Of a DNA stretch of 64,000 nt, positions 8,329 to 17,726 are shown piece after piece. Origin of the DNA: Flavobacterium kingsejongi (GTDB lineage: Bacteria; Bacteroidota; Bacteroidia; Flavobacteriales; Flavobacteriaceae). Within the stretch, counting starts at the first letter, position 1. Every line of letters starts with the position of its first letter. The stretch is taken from NCBI RefSeq assembly GCF_003076475.1, contig NZ_CP020919.1, forward strand, positions 806,001-870,000, given 5' to 3'. The notes under the pieces are model-generated. The model made no database searches and was not told the DNA's origin. It was given only the letters and a program-made list of their open reading frames with translations. Both the position numbers and the translations under genes were made by a program.

Positions 8329-9972
8329 CTACTTTTTAGCTAAAAAATACTTTAATAAAAAAGCAGTAGAGCTATCATGATTTTTAATATGCCCGGAATT
8401 AATTTCTCCTAAAATAGACGATGCCAGTTGCTTACCCAACTCAACTCCCCACTGATCATAACTGAAAATATTCCAGATAACACCCTGAACAAATATCTTA
8501 TGCTCATACATGGCCACTAAAGAACCCAGGGTTTCCGGAGTTAATTTTTCAATCAATAACGTATTCGTTGGTTTGTTTCCTGCAAAAACTTTAAAAGGAA
8601 GCAGGAAAGCTGCTGCCTCACCACTGACTTGCTGCTGATCAAACTCTGCCTGCACCTGTGCCTCGCTTTTACCATTCAATAAGGCTTCGGTCTGGGCAAA
8701 GAAATTAGACATCAGTTTGTCATGGTGATCGTTGTTTCCGTATAATGGTTTTACGAAACCAATAAAGTCCGTAGGGATTAATTTGGTCCCCTGGTGGATC
8801 AGCTGAAAGAAAGCATGTTGTGAGTTCGTTCCCGGCTCTCCCCAGATAATGATACCCGTTTGGTAGTTTACCGGTTTCCCGTCTCTACCAACACTCTTCC
8901 CATTGCTCTCCATTATACCCTGTTGCAGGTAAGGCGCCAGTTTCTGAAGGTATTGTGTATACGGGATCAATGCCTCACTTTCGGCACCAAAGAAATTATT
9001 ATACCAGATACTGAGCAATGCCAATACTACCGGTATGTTTTTGTCAAAGTCAGCTGTTTTAAAATGGTCATCCATTTCATGAGCCCCTTTTAATAATTTA
9101 TCAAAATTATCATAACCCACCGCAAGACTGATCGACAGCCCTACAGCACTCCAAAGCGAGAATCTTCCGCCAACCCAGTCCCACATTGGGAATACATTGT
9201 CCGCATTGATCCCAAATTCCGTTACTTTCTGAATATTGGTAGAAACTGCTACGAAATGATCCGCCACATCTTTTTGAGTTGCCGATTTTAAAAACCAGTT
9301 CCGGATCGTTTCCGAATTGGAAAGCGTTTCCTGGGTGGTGAATGTTTTGGATACAATAACGAAAAGCGTCGTTTCAGGATTAATTTTTTTAATCACTTCA
9401 TTGACATGATCGCCATCTACATTCGACACAAAATGCACATTCAGGTGGTTCTTGTAAAACTGTAATGCTTCCACTACCATCGCAGGCCCTAAATCAGATC
9501 CTCCGATACCAATGTTTACAATATCCGTAAATGCTTTTCCGGTATATCCTTTACGCTGTCCTGTTACCACTTCATTGGTAAACGCCTTTATTTTATTTTT
9601 TACGTCATAAATTTCAGGAATGACATTCGTCCCCTCTACATTTACAACGGCACTTTCCGGCGCCCGTAAAGCGGTATGCAATACTGCCCTGTCTTCTGTC
9701 TGGTTAATAATATCACCTTCAAAATATTGGGCAATTGCGGCTTTCAGCCCTACTGCCTCAGCAAGCTCCAGCAAAAGTGCAATAGTGTCCTTATTGATAA
9801 TATTTTTAGAGTAATCAACTAAAAAATCATTCCATTGAATGTGGAATTTTTCCGCTCTTGCAGCATCATTCTGAAACATTTCAGCCATTGATACCTTTTG
9901 CATTTCCTGGAAATGTGTTGTTAGTTTCTGCCAGGCAGCAGTTTGTGTAGGGTTAGTATTTCCTAAAGCCAT
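8329..9972 (-). CDS. pgi: Glucose-6-phosphate isomerase
   Basis: A 547-residue cytoplasmic enzyme that interconverts glucose 6-phosphate and fructose 6-phosphate. Diagnostic motifs are all present: [11 protein letters not shown] (about 153-163) and [12 protein letters not shown] for phosphate binding, [32 protein letters not shown] with the catalytic His, and [11 protein letters not shown] near the C-terminus. The length equals the long bacterial and eukaryotic type. It is the last gene of a four-gene operon (DUF3108, kynA, M23 peptidase, pgi) and is followed by a terminator. Confidence 0.98.
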   Translation of the reverse strand: MALGNTNPTQTAAWQKLTTHFQEMQKVSMAEMFQNDAARAEKFHIQWNDFLVDYSKNIINKDTIALLLELAEAVGLKAAIAQYFEGDIINQTEDRAVLHTALRAPESAVVNVEGTNVIPEIYDVKNKIKAFTNEVVTGQRKGYTGKAFTDIVNIGIGGSDLGPAMVVEALQFYKNHLNVHFVSNVDGDHVNEVIKKINPETTLFVIVSKTFTTQETLSNSETIRNWFLKSATQKDVADHFVAVSTNIQKVTEFGINADNVFPMWDWVGGRFSLWSAVGLSISLAVGYDNFDKLLKGAHEMDDHFKTADFDKNIPVVLALLSIWYNNFFGAESEALIPYTQYLQKLAPYLQQGIMESNGKSVGRDGKPVNYQTGIIIWGEPGTNSQHAFFQLIHQGTKLIPTDFIGFVKPLYGNNDHHDKLMSNFFAQTEALLNGKSEAQVQAEFDQQQVSGEAAAFLLPFKVFAGNKPTNTLLIEKLTPETLGSLVAMYEHKIFVQGVIWNIFSYDQWGVELGKQLASSILGEINSGHIKNHDSSTAFLLKYFLAKK

Positions 9973-10011
9973 TGTTTTTATTTTTTAGAGAGTTGGAGTA
10001 GTGTAAAACAC

Positions 10012-11250
10012 TTAGCTCTTAAATTTTATAGTCGCGATACTGTCCAGTTCTTTTTTTAGTGGCGCTATTTCAGCCAGGAACCGGGGTTTATATTTTGCTG
10101 CCATTGGGATTGAATTGGGTAATTTTTGGCCCAGCGCATCCACCTGGACACCGTTTTTCCAAAATCGGTAACAGACATGAGGACCTGTAGCAAGCCCTGT
10201 GCTCCCTACTTTACCAATAACATCCCCCTGATTTACATGCTGTCCCTGGCGTACCAGAATTTTAGACATGTGGAGGTATTGGGTAGCATAGGTACCGTTA
10301 TGTTTTACTTTCACAAAGTTACCATTTCCTGCCGTATACCCTGTACGCTCTACGACACCTGAGGCTGTAGTCATAATTGGCGTTCCGGTAGGAGCTGCAT
10401 AATCGGTTCCAAAATGCCCTTTCCAACGCATTTGCACCGGATGGAAACGGCGTGTTGAGAATTTAGAAGAGATTCTGCTGAATTTAAGCGGTGCTTTCAG
10501 GAACATCGTCTTCAGTACTTTTCCCTCTTCATCATAATAATCTGATTTTCGGGACAAAGTATCCTGTTTGAATGGAAAGGCATAAATACGTTTTCCTTTG
10601 TATTCAAAGAAAGACGATTCCATATTCACCACACCAGCATAAATCGTGTCGTTTATGAATTTTTCGTTGAAGGTAACTGCAAATTTATCCCCTTTTTGGA
10701 TTTTAAAGAAATCGACTGAATAAGCAAATATTTCAGCGAGGTTATGGGAAAGTGAAGCGTCAACTCCCGCATTGCTCAACGTTTCAGAGAGGGACCCGTT
10801 AATCTCTGCTGCAATTGTCCTGCGCCGTATGGTAATTGGTTTTTTCTTTTTGTGGGTTACAATAGAATCCCGGAAATCAACCACGTAATAATTAATATCA
10901 TCGGGTTGGTAAATAAAAGCCTGAATAGTGTGGGGTGCAGTTTTGGAATTCAGTACCATATAAGGCCTTCCTGCACGAATGGTACGGAGATTAAAAGAAT
11001 CCTTTACCTTTTCTGTAATTTCATACACGGTATGGCTCCCTAAATTGAGGCCCTCCAGCATCTTACTAAAAGTATCCCCTTTTTTGACGGTATCATTATG
11101 TACCTGATAATCACTTAATTTATAACCAAATTCCACCACCTCGGGCACTTTGACTACTGCTACTTTCTCTTCTCTACCTTTTTCCTCATTTTTCTTTTCA
11201 CAGGAAACGAGGGTTAAAAGTAATGATAAGGTTAAAATTGCGTATTTCAA
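10012..11250 (-). CDS. M23-family murein metallopeptidase lipoprotein
   Basis: A 412-residue envelope endopeptidase. The frame stays open upstream into kynA, but the sensible start is the TTG at 11250, 18 bases past the kynA stop. It gives MKYAILTLSLLLTLVSC, a complete lipoprotein signal; a start further up would put some 50 charged residues in front of it. A LysM/OapA-like segment (VKKGDTFSKMLEGL) comes first. The LytM/M23 domain is in the last third, with zinc and catalytic residues in GHFGTDYAAP, YLHMS and GPHVCYRF. It cuts peptide cross-links in peptidoglycan. It lies between kynA and pgi in one operon. Confidence 0.85.
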   Translation of the reverse strand: MKYAILTLSLLLTLVSCEKKNEEKGREEKVAVVKVPEVVEFGYKLSDYQVHNDTVKKGDTFSKMLEGLNLGSHTVYEITEKVKDSFNLRTIRAGRPYMVLNSKTAPHTIQAFIYQPDDINYYVVDFRDSIVTHKKKKPITIRRRTIAAEINGSLSETLSNAGVDASLSHNLAEIFAYSVDFFKIQKGDKFAVTFNEKFINDTIYAGVVNMESSFFEYKGKRIYAFPFKQDTLSRKSDYYDEEGKVLKTMFLKAPLKFSRISSKFSTRRFHPVQMRWKGHFGTDYAAPTGTPIMTTASGVVERTGYTAGNGNFVKVKHNGTYATQYLHMSKILVRQGQHVNQGDVIGKVGSTGLATGPHVCYRFWKNGVQVDALGQKLPNSIPMAAKYKPRFLAEIAPLKKELDSIATIKFKS

Positions 11251-11269
11251 TTTGTATGCTTTTCTTCTA

Positions 11270-12211
11270 TTAAACGTTTTTTTCTTCTCCCCAGGTATCC
11301 AACTCATGTTGCGACCACAATTCAGGAAAGAAAATTCTTTTTTGGTATTTCGGATGCATGTACTTTTTCCAGTCACTGCCCCCTGTTGCTTCTCCATCTC
11401 CTTTTCCACTTCCATCAATATATTTTTTTGCTGTATTCAAATGCTGCATCACCCAGGTAATATTTACTGTGTGGTCATAATGGCGCATTGCCTGAATCAG
11501 GGCTTCATCTTTCTGGTCTTCTTCGGGAAGCCCTTTAAATTTTTGCCAAAGGTTTATCGTGTTATACTCTTCCATATAACTCAAAAACTCCTTCTTATAT
11601 TTTCTTTCGAACTCTAAAAGTAAGTATGATTTTTTACCGGTGTGGTAATCCTTACCGGCAGCCTGCCAATACAAATGATCCATGGCATGCTCGTAAGAGG
11701 TCTCCCGATCAATTGATTTACGGAAACGGTAATCAATCAGGTTGATTAAGTCTGTAGAACAGAATTCAATTAATCGGTATTGTGCGCTCTGAAATCCACT
11801 GGCCGGCGTCAGTGTATTCCTAAATTTCATATACTGGTCAATTTCCATCCCATCTCCCATGATATCAAAAGAGGTGGTCAGCATATCAAAATAACGGCTG
11901 ATACGCATTAATTTGTCGGTAAAATAAGCGGTTTTTGGGGCTTCAGCATGACAAATCTGCTTCATTTCCCACAGGATCATTTTAAACAGCAGTTCATTAA
12001 CCTGATGGTACATGACAAAAACCATTTCATCTGGCAATGTAGTACGTTGAATCTGTAGGTTTAAGAGCGCGTCAGTTTGTATATAATCCCAGTAAGTAAT
12101 CGGTTTGGACCACAACAACCCCTCGAGGTGTGTTTCAGTTTTTTGGTCTATCGATTGAAATTTATGATCGAGAAGGTCTAACTTTTCTTTGATACTTGGT
12201 GTAATATCCAT
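11270..12211 (-). CDS. kynA: Tryptophan 2,3-dioxygenase family protein
   Basis: A 313-residue haem dioxygenase that opens the tryptophan indole ring to N-formylkynurenine. Family motifs: YHQVNELLFKMILWE (His about 69 near the substrate), TPASGFQSAQYRLIE, and the C-terminal region QHLNTAKKYIDGSG...TGGSDWKKYM that includes the haem-ligand helix and the conserved TGGS loop. It follows the DUF3108 gene by 7 bases. It is the only tryptophan-pathway gene in the window, and kynurenine-pathway partners are not nearby. Confidence 0.93.
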   Translation of the reverse strand: MDITPSIKEKLDLLDHKFQSIDQKTETHLEGLLWSKPITYWDYIQTDALLNLQIQRTTLPDEMVFVMYHQVNELLFKMILWEMKQICHAEAPKTAYFTDKLMRISRYFDMLTTSFDIMGDGMEIDQYMKFRNTLTPASGFQSAQYRLIEFCSTDLINLIDYRFRKSIDRETSYEHAMDHLYWQAAGKDYHTGKKSYLLLEFERKYKKEFLSYMEEYNTINLWQKFKGLPEEDQKDEALIQAMRHYDHTVNITWVMQHLNTAKKYIDGSGKGDGEATGGSDWKKYMHPKYQKRIFFPELWSQHELDTWGEEKNV

Positions 12212-12218
12212 TTTTTAT

Positions 12219-12992
12219 TTAATCTGCTTTTAGGACTAAAGGCTTTTTTAATCCTTTATATTCTTCCAAATCTGCTTTTAAGGACCCAACGGCTAAACTG
12301 GCTTTGATGCGCAAGGGAACTTTGTTCTCATCATCTGAAATCCAGACGGTTAAACTCTCCTGTTCTTTAAAAACGCGCCCTGCCTGTACATAGGGCCTGA
12401 AAACGAGACTGGAAATTTTCCCAAATTTAGTCGATATTACTTCTTTTCCAATATATTTTAACTTAAACTTCGTCACTTCATCGTCAAAAAACATATCAAT
12501 ACTGATGGACTCCCCTACTTTCATGGTTTCAACTTTTGGATGATTCCGTAAATAATAGAAAGCAGAGACAATATCCTGTACCTCTTCGGTTACGGAAATC
12601 GTTTTTTCGGAACTGTGTTTATAATCTTTCACGAAAACGGTATTGGCATCCTGATTGAAAAAACCTTCCTGGTCTTTCCGGTAGCCACCCTCATTGATTT
12701 TTCGGACAAACTGATAGGGCTTCCCGGTCGCCTTATCGAAATAGCTTTGGTAATTATCCTCTACTTTAAAGAAAAACTTGGACATCCCGGTAGTATAGCC
12801 ATTTCCGACTACATGAAAAACCTTCTTATTGTTTTTCGTCGCTTCCTTGACTTCCAAAGTAGCATATCCGGCATTTACCAGACCATAGTGGATCCTGAAT
12901 TTGAAAAACTCTCCTACATTAAAAGCACCTGAAGATTGTGCCTGGACACTGCATGACAGCAGTAGTAAAAATACAATTATTGCTTTTTTCAT
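12219..12992 (-). CDS. DUF3108-type exported protein
   Basis: A 257-residue protein with a cleavable signal peptide (MKKAIIVFLLLLSCSVQAQ) and the DUF3108 pattern: an opening FNVGEFFKFRIHYGLVNAGYATLEV and a later IVSAFYYLRNHP. These are periplasmic beta-rich proteins, structurally like lipid- or protein-binding barrels; their role is not established. It is the first gene of the operon that continues with kynA, the M23 peptidase and pgi. Confidence 0.8.
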   Translation of the reverse strand: MKKAIIVFLLLLSCSVQAQSSGAFNVGEFFKFRIHYGLVNAGYATLEVKEATKNNKKVFHVVGNGYTTGMSKFFFKVEDNYQSYFDKATGKPYQFVRKINEGGYRKDQEGFFNQDANTVFVKDYKHSSEKTISVTEEVQDIVSAFYYLRNHPKVETMKVGESISIDMFFDDEVTKFKLKYIGKEVISTKFGKISSLVFRPYVQAGRVFKEQESLTVWISDDENKVPLRIKASLAVGSLKADLEEYKGLKKPLVLKAD

Positions 12993-13038
12993 TCTATAAT
13001 AAGATTTGGGGTTTCAGTAATAAATGCAATTTCTATTC

Positions 13039-13064
13039 CAAAAGTATTAAAACAAAAAAACCCA
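13039..13064 (-). promoter_or_regulatory. Promoter for the DUF3108-kynA-M23-pgi operon
   Basis: On the minus strand TACTTTTG (13046 to 13039) is an exact TAnnTTTG box, with a TTG about 20 bases upstream. The start codon is 47 bases downstream. The upstream half overlaps the terminator of the preceding transcript. Confidence 0.5.
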
Positions 13065-13087
13065 ATCAATTAAATGACTGAGTTTTT
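13054..13087 (-). terminator. Intrinsic terminator after hpd
   Basis: Minus-strand hairpin CTCAGTCA-TTTAAT-TGATTGGG (two G-U pairs) followed by seven Ts. It lies about 200 bases past the hpd stop, with no gene in between. Confidence 0.65.
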
Positions 13088-13287
13088 ATGCTATTAACCA
13101 ACCAAAAAACTATAAATTATGAAAATTTACCAAAAACTTCGAGTAACAACCCTCTCCGTTTTTGCGAGTGCAAAGGTATCCACATTTTAAGGATTTACAA
13201 CCAAAAAAATCACTTTAACACATCATCAATAATAAACCAATAGTTTTATGGTCAATTTTTACATTATATGTAAAAATTAGAAAGTTT

Positions 13288-14448
13288 TTATAACGTTCCT
13301 CTTTTTTCTTGTTCGCGTTCAATAGACTCAAATAAAGCTTTAAAGTTTCCGGCTCCAAAACCTCTGGCGCCCATTCTCTGGATAATTTCAAAGAAAAGGG
13401 TTGGCCTGTCCTGAACTGGTTTGGTAAAAATCTGAAGCAGGTATCCTTCTTCATCGGCATCTACCATAATCGCCAGTTTTTCAATTTCGTTCAGGTCTTC
13501 TTTCATCATATCCATATGAGCTCCTAAACGGGATGGAATTGCTTCATAATACGATCTCGGTGGTGCAGAAAGGAATTCTACTCCACGGGATTTCAATTCA
13601 GAAACCGTTTTGATAATATCATCTGTCGCTATAGCAACGTGCTGTATACCAGGGCCGCCATAAAACTCCAAATATTCCTCAATCTGTGATTTTTTCTTTC
13701 CTTCTGCCGGTTCATTGATTGGAAACTTGATTCTTCCATTCCCATTGGACATTACCTTACTCATCAAAGCAGAATACTCCGTATTGATTTGTTTGTCATC
13801 AAAAGAAAGGAAATTCACGAACCCCATCACATCTTCATACCATTTTACCCAAGTATTCATTTCACCCCAGCCTACATTCCCCACCATGTGGTCGATGTAT
13901 TTTAATCCTGTTGGAGCGGGGTTATAATCAGACTTCCATTCTTTGTAGCCCGGAAGAAACACACCATTGTAATTTTTTCTTTCTACAAAAATATGTACCG
14001 TTTCCCCATAGGTGTAGATTCCGGAACGTACTACTTCTCCAAATTCATCTTTTTCAACCGTTGGCTCCATAAAAGGCCTTGCTCCTCTTTTAGTGGTCTC
14101 TTCGAAAGCACTTCTGGCATCTTCAACCCAAAGCGCTGCTACTTTTACCCCATCACCATGTTTTTTAAGGTGCTCGTTGATTGGAGAGTCCTCATTTAAT
14201 GGCGTAGTCAGTACCAAACGTATTTTATCCTGTTTCAATACATAGGAAGCCCTGTCACGTACACCCGTTTCCAAACCTGCATAAGCAAGTGACTGGTAGC
14301 CGAATGCTGTTTTATAAAAATGCGCTGCCTGTTTGGCATTACCAACATAAAACTCTACATAATCTGTTCCTAAAAGCGGCAGGAAATCCTGTGCGCCTTC
14401 AAATATTTTCTCTAATCCGTATTCTACTGATTTTACTTCTTTTGACAT
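13288..14448 (-). CDS. hpd: 4-hydroxyphenylpyruvate dioxygenase
   Basis: A 386-residue Fe(II) enzyme converting 4-hydroxyphenylpyruvate to homogentisate in tyrosine degradation. There are two vicinal-oxygen-chelate domains; the iron ligands are seen in YIDHMVGNV (His), IQHVAIATDD (His) and LFFEIIQR (Glu). The frame opens 13 codons earlier at a TTG, but the ATG at 14448 (MSKEVKSVEYGL) is the natural start. It follows hmgA by under 100 bases in the same direction, so the two steps of the pathway are probably co-expressed. Confidence 0.96.
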   Translation of the reverse strand: MSKEVKSVEYGLEKIFEGAQDFLPLLGTDYVEFYVGNAKQAAHFYKTAFGYQSLAYAGLETGVRDRASYVLKQDKIRLVLTTPLNEDSPINEHLKKHGDGVKVAALWVEDARSAFEETTKRGARPFMEPTVEKDEFGEVVRSGIYTYGETVHIFVERKNYNGVFLPGYKEWKSDYNPAPTGLKYIDHMVGNVGWGEMNTWVKWYEDVMGFVNFLSFDDKQINTEYSALMSKVMSNGNGRIKFPINEPAEGKKKSQIEEYLEFYGGPGIQHVAIATDDIIKTVSELKSRGVEFLSAPPRSYYEAIPSRLGAHMDMMKEDLNEIEKLAIMVDADEEGYLLQIFTKPVQDRPTLFFEIIQRMGARGFGAGNFKALFESIEREQEKRGTL

Positions 14449-14544
14449 AATCTTATTCGTTATTGGTATTGATCCTTTAAAAATCAATACTCCATTTTTA
14501 CTTTTTTTGTTTGTTTTTCGGGGTAATCAAATTCGGAATCCCTG

Positions 14545-15702
14545 TTACTCTACCCAGGACTTATAGTATTGTCCATCATCCAGTCCCATAGCTGCTTCAG
14601 TTACCATCAATGGACGAAATGTATCGACCATTACTGCAAGTTCTTCTGTGATTGTTTTACCGATACTACGCTCCATTGCACCTGGTGCGGGTCCGTGTGG
14701 AATCCCTTTAGGGTGCAGCGTAATGTGTCCCTGCTCAATGTTATTACGGCTCATAAAATCACCATCAACATAATAGAGCACTTCGTCACTATCTATATTA
14801 CTGTGGTTATAGGGCGCCGGAATTGATTTCGGGTGGTAATCGTATAATCTTGGACAGAAAGAGCATACTACAAAAGTAGCCGTTTCAAAAGTCTGATGTA
14901 CCGGTGGCGGCTGATGTACTCTTCCCGTTATCGGTTCGAAGTTATGAATACTAAAGGCGTATGGAAAATTATAACCATCCCAGCCTACTACATCAAATGG
15001 ATGCGTGGCATATACCACTTCGTGAAGCATTCCTTCTTTTTTTATTTTAATCAGGAAATCTCCTTTTTCATCATGCGTTTCCAGTTCAGAAGGCAATTTA
15101 AAATCACGCTCACAAAATGGGGAATGCTCCAGGTGCTGCCCGGATTCATTTTTATATCTTTTTGGGGTATAAAATGGCGCAAAAGATTCTACATAAAACA
15201 AACGGTTTTCGGTAGTATCAAACTCAATCTGGTATATAATCCCTCTTGGAATAATCAGGTAATCCCCGTATTCAAAAGGAATACTCCCCATCATTGTACG
15301 CAACGTCCCGGAACCTTTATGAATGAAAATCATTTCATCGGCATCGGCATTTTTATAATAATAGTCGCGTAGTGACTGCTGTGGAGCAGCAAGGCCAATG
15401 GTACAGTCTTTATTGACCAGCATGGCTTTACGGCTGTCTAAAAAATCTGCTTCCGGTTTTAGTTCAAAACCTTTCAGCAATAATGATTTTATATTTTTAC
15501 CAATAGCAATCTTGGGCTCAACAGAATACGAAGCCCTGATCTCTTTTACCTGAGTTGGCCGATGTACATGGTACAAAAGCGAAGAATGACCATGAAACCC
15601 CTCTGTTCCAAAAAGCTGTTCGTAGTATAATCCACCGTTTGGTTTTTCAAACTGTGTATGACACTTTTGAGGAAAACTTCCTAATTTATGATATAGTGGC
15701 AT
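14545..15702 (-). CDS. hmgA: Homogentisate 1,2-dioxygenase
   Basis: A 385-residue cupin-type iron dioxygenase that cleaves homogentisate to maleylacetoacetate. Seen: the N-terminal barrel with YGDYLIIPRGIIYQ and the catalytic cupin PPPVHQTFE, DEVLYYVDGDFMSR, HPKGIPHGPAPG with the His/Glu ligands. It is shorter than the roughly 430-residue proteobacterial and human enzymes, as usual for this bacterial branch. It is first in the hmgA-hpd pair; maleylacetoacetate isomerase and fumarylacetoacetase genes are not in the window. Confidence 0.94.
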   Translation of the reverse strand: MPLYHKLGSFPQKCHTQFEKPNGGLYYEQLFGTEGFHGHSSLLYHVHRPTQVKEIRASYSVEPKIAIGKNIKSLLLKGFELKPEADFLDSRKAMLVNKDCTIGLAAPQQSLRDYYYKNADADEMIFIHKGSGTLRTMMGSIPFEYGDYLIIPRGIIYQIEFDTTENRLFYVESFAPFYTPKRYKNESGQHLEHSPFCERDFKLPSELETHDEKGDFLIKIKKEGMLHEVVYATHPFDVVGWDGYNFPYAFSIHNFEPITGRVHQPPPVHQTFETATFVVCSFCPRLYDYHPKSIPAPYNHSNIDSDEVLYYVDGDFMSRNNIEQGHITLHPKGIPHGPAPGAMERSIGKTITEELAVMVDTFRPLMVTEAAMGLDDGQYYKSWVE

Positions 15703-15941
15703 AATTTGTAATTAGATAATTCGACAATTCGATAAACGGATAAAGAAACAGTCAGAAATTCATGCATTAAAATGCCTGCCGAACTGATTTGTTTGTTATC
15801 TCATTGACATTACTCATTCTGGATTTCTCTTGATGAGAAACTTTAAATGAGACAATAATCCATTCCAAGGTGTTTTCATAGACACAAATATCGTAAAAAT
15901 TTAATTTTAGCGGTTAATTGTTGTGAATTATTTACAAAAGA

Positions 15942-15976
15942 AAGGGATTAAAAATGCATTGCAATTTTAATCCCTT
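15942..15976 (-). terminator. Intrinsic terminator of the APC permease gene
   Basis: Perfect 13-bp arms AAGGGATTAAAAT / ATTTTAATCCCTT with a 9-base loop, 19 bases after the permease stop. Confidence 0.85.
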
Positions 15977-15994
15977 ATATTTTTGAAGTTTTAC

Positions 15995-17632
15995 TTATCG
16001 TGACTTTTTATAGCTATAGGCATAAATCATAGCATGCAATGCCGCAAAGATCAGGGAGAAGTAGAATAAGAAATTGTCTTCTAATTCCGGATCCATGTGG
16101 TGGACAAAAGCGACAACAATTAAAGCCAGTACCATCCCCAAACCGGATCCAGCTACAACTTTAAAGCTATTCAGGCTAAAGTTACCTTTATTCAGGATAC
16201 TATTTTTCATTCCATAGAACAAATACAAATCAAAGCCAATCATCATCCATACGATCAGGCGGATCCAGGTATCCAATGGCAGGAATACCATCATGAATAA
16301 GCATACCAGTACACCCGCAATTGGCACAAACGGCACAAATGGTGTCCGGAAAGATCGTGGTGCATCCGGCATTTTCTTACGCATAATCAATACGCCTATA
16401 CATACCAGGATAAAAGCAAATAATGTTCCGATACTTGTCATCTCTCCTACTACCCGTGCCGGAACAAAAGCAGCAAAAAGACTCACAATAATCATGAATA
16501 ACAAGTTATTTTTGGCCGGAGTCCTGAATTTAGAATGCACTTCAGAGAATACTTTCGGCATCAATCCATCTTTACTCATCGAGAAGAACACACGGCTCTG
16601 CCCCATCAGCATCACGAGGATCACAGAAACATATCCTCCTAAAATCGCCAATAATATCGCATTATTCAACCATGGATAAGCTGGCGTAATCATTCCATTC
16701 ACTCCCATAGGGCCCATTGCCTCTACTGCAATTGCTACCGGAGCAATTCCGTCTTTTCCGGCAAAAGCCTGGTAATTCACAACACCTGTCAGCACATGGG
16801 CAAACAGCACATACAATACGGTACAAATTCCCAGTGAGAGTAAAATTCCTATCGGCATATCCCTTTTTGGATTTTTCGCTTCCTGAGCTGCTGTAGATAC
16901 GGCATCAAAACCAATATAAGCAAAGAAAACAATAGCCGCAGCCCGTATGATTCCGGAGAAACCAAATTCTCCAAAGGTTCCTGTATTTTTAGGTATATAA
17001 GGAGTATAATTTTCGGGCCTGATGTATTGCCATCCTACAGCAATAAACACCAGTACAACCGTTACTTTTAATAAAACGATTATCCCGTTTACAAAGGCAG
17101 ATTCGCGGGTACCGCGCATCAACACCAACGACATTACAATTACAATTAAAACGGCAGGAAGATTGATCACCCCACCTTCAAAGGGGGAAAGCATATAGGC
17201 ATCATCGATATGAATACCATAGCCCCCGAGAAATTTACCGAGATACCGGGACCAGCTAATCGATACTGTAGCTGCTGCAACAGCATATTCCAGCACTAAA
17301 TCCCATCCGATAATCCAGGCTACAAATTCTCCCATAGTGGCGAAAGAATAGGTATAGGCACTACCGGCAACCGGAATCATAGAAGAGAATTCCGCATAAC
17401 ACAATCCTGCAAAAATACATCCAAAAGCAGCTACCATAAAAGATATGGTGATCGCCGGACCCGCATTTGTTGAAGCCGCAAGACCTGTAATTGAAAATAA
17501 TCCTGCTCCGATAATGGCGCCGACGCCTAAAGCTACAAGACCTGGAGCTGTTAGTGTTTTTTTTAATCCTTTTTCAGATTCTGAAGCTTCCTCTAATAAT
17601 TGCGACAGTGGTTTTCTTTTCCAAATAGACAT
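15995..17632 (-). CDS. APC-superfamily amino acid permease (cationic-type)
   Basis: A 545-residue membrane protein with 12-14 transmembrane helices. The first helix has the APC signature GVGAIIGAGLFSITG, followed by AGPAITISFM and a conserved AEFSSMIPVAGSAYTY in the third. Length and motifs fit the CAT/YfnA group that imports basic or other amino acids; the actual substrate is unknown. It stands alone with its own terminator and a TATATTTG box upstream. The closeness to tyrosine-degradation genes is suggestive but not proof of a shared role. Confidence 0.9.
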   Translation of the reverse strand: MSIWKRKPLSQLLEEASESEKGLKKTLTAPGLVALGVGAIIGAGLFSITGLAASTNAGPAITISFMVAAFGCIFAGLCYAEFSSMIPVAGSAYTYSFATMGEFVAWIIGWDLVLEYAVAAATVSISWSRYLGKFLGGYGIHIDDAYMLSPFEGGVINLPAVLIVIVMSLVLMRGTRESAFVNGIIVLLKVTVVLVFIAVGWQYIRPENYTPYIPKNTGTFGEFGFSGIIRAAAIVFFAYIGFDAVSTAAQEAKNPKRDMPIGILLSLGICTVLYVLFAHVLTGVVNYQAFAGKDGIAPVAIAVEAMGPMGVNGMITPAYPWLNNAILLAILGGYVSVILVMLMGQSRVFFSMSKDGLMPKVFSEVHSKFRTPAKNNLLFMIIVSLFAAFVPARVVGEMTSIGTLFAFILVCIGVLIMRKKMPDAPRSFRTPFVPFVPIAGVLVCLFMMVFLPLDTWIRLIVWMMIGFDLYLFYGMKNSILNKGNFSLNSFKVVAGSGLGMVLALIVVAFVHHMDPELEDNFLFYFSLIFAALHAMIYAYSYKKSR

Positions 17633-17663
17633 AAATATTGCTACTTTAATTATTTTATGGCTC

Positions 17664-17671
17664 CAAATATA
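17664..17671 (-). promoter_or_regulatory. Probable -7 box of the permease gene
   Basis: TATATTTG on the minus strand is an exact TAnnTTTG match about 32 bases before the start. The -33 element is weak. Confidence 0.4.
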
Positions 17672-17726
17672 GTTTTTATAAAATAATTACCGTGAAAAAG
17701 CTAAAGAATATTCAATCGAAATTCCG

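Noticed and set aside
10012..11418. 468-residue version of the M23 peptidase
   Set aside because: The extra 56 residues overlap kynA out of frame and would bury the lipoprotein signal; TTG 11250 is preferred.
13215..13460. 81-codon minus-strand frame over the end of hpd
   Set aside because: Out-of-frame reading of hpd; no independent support.
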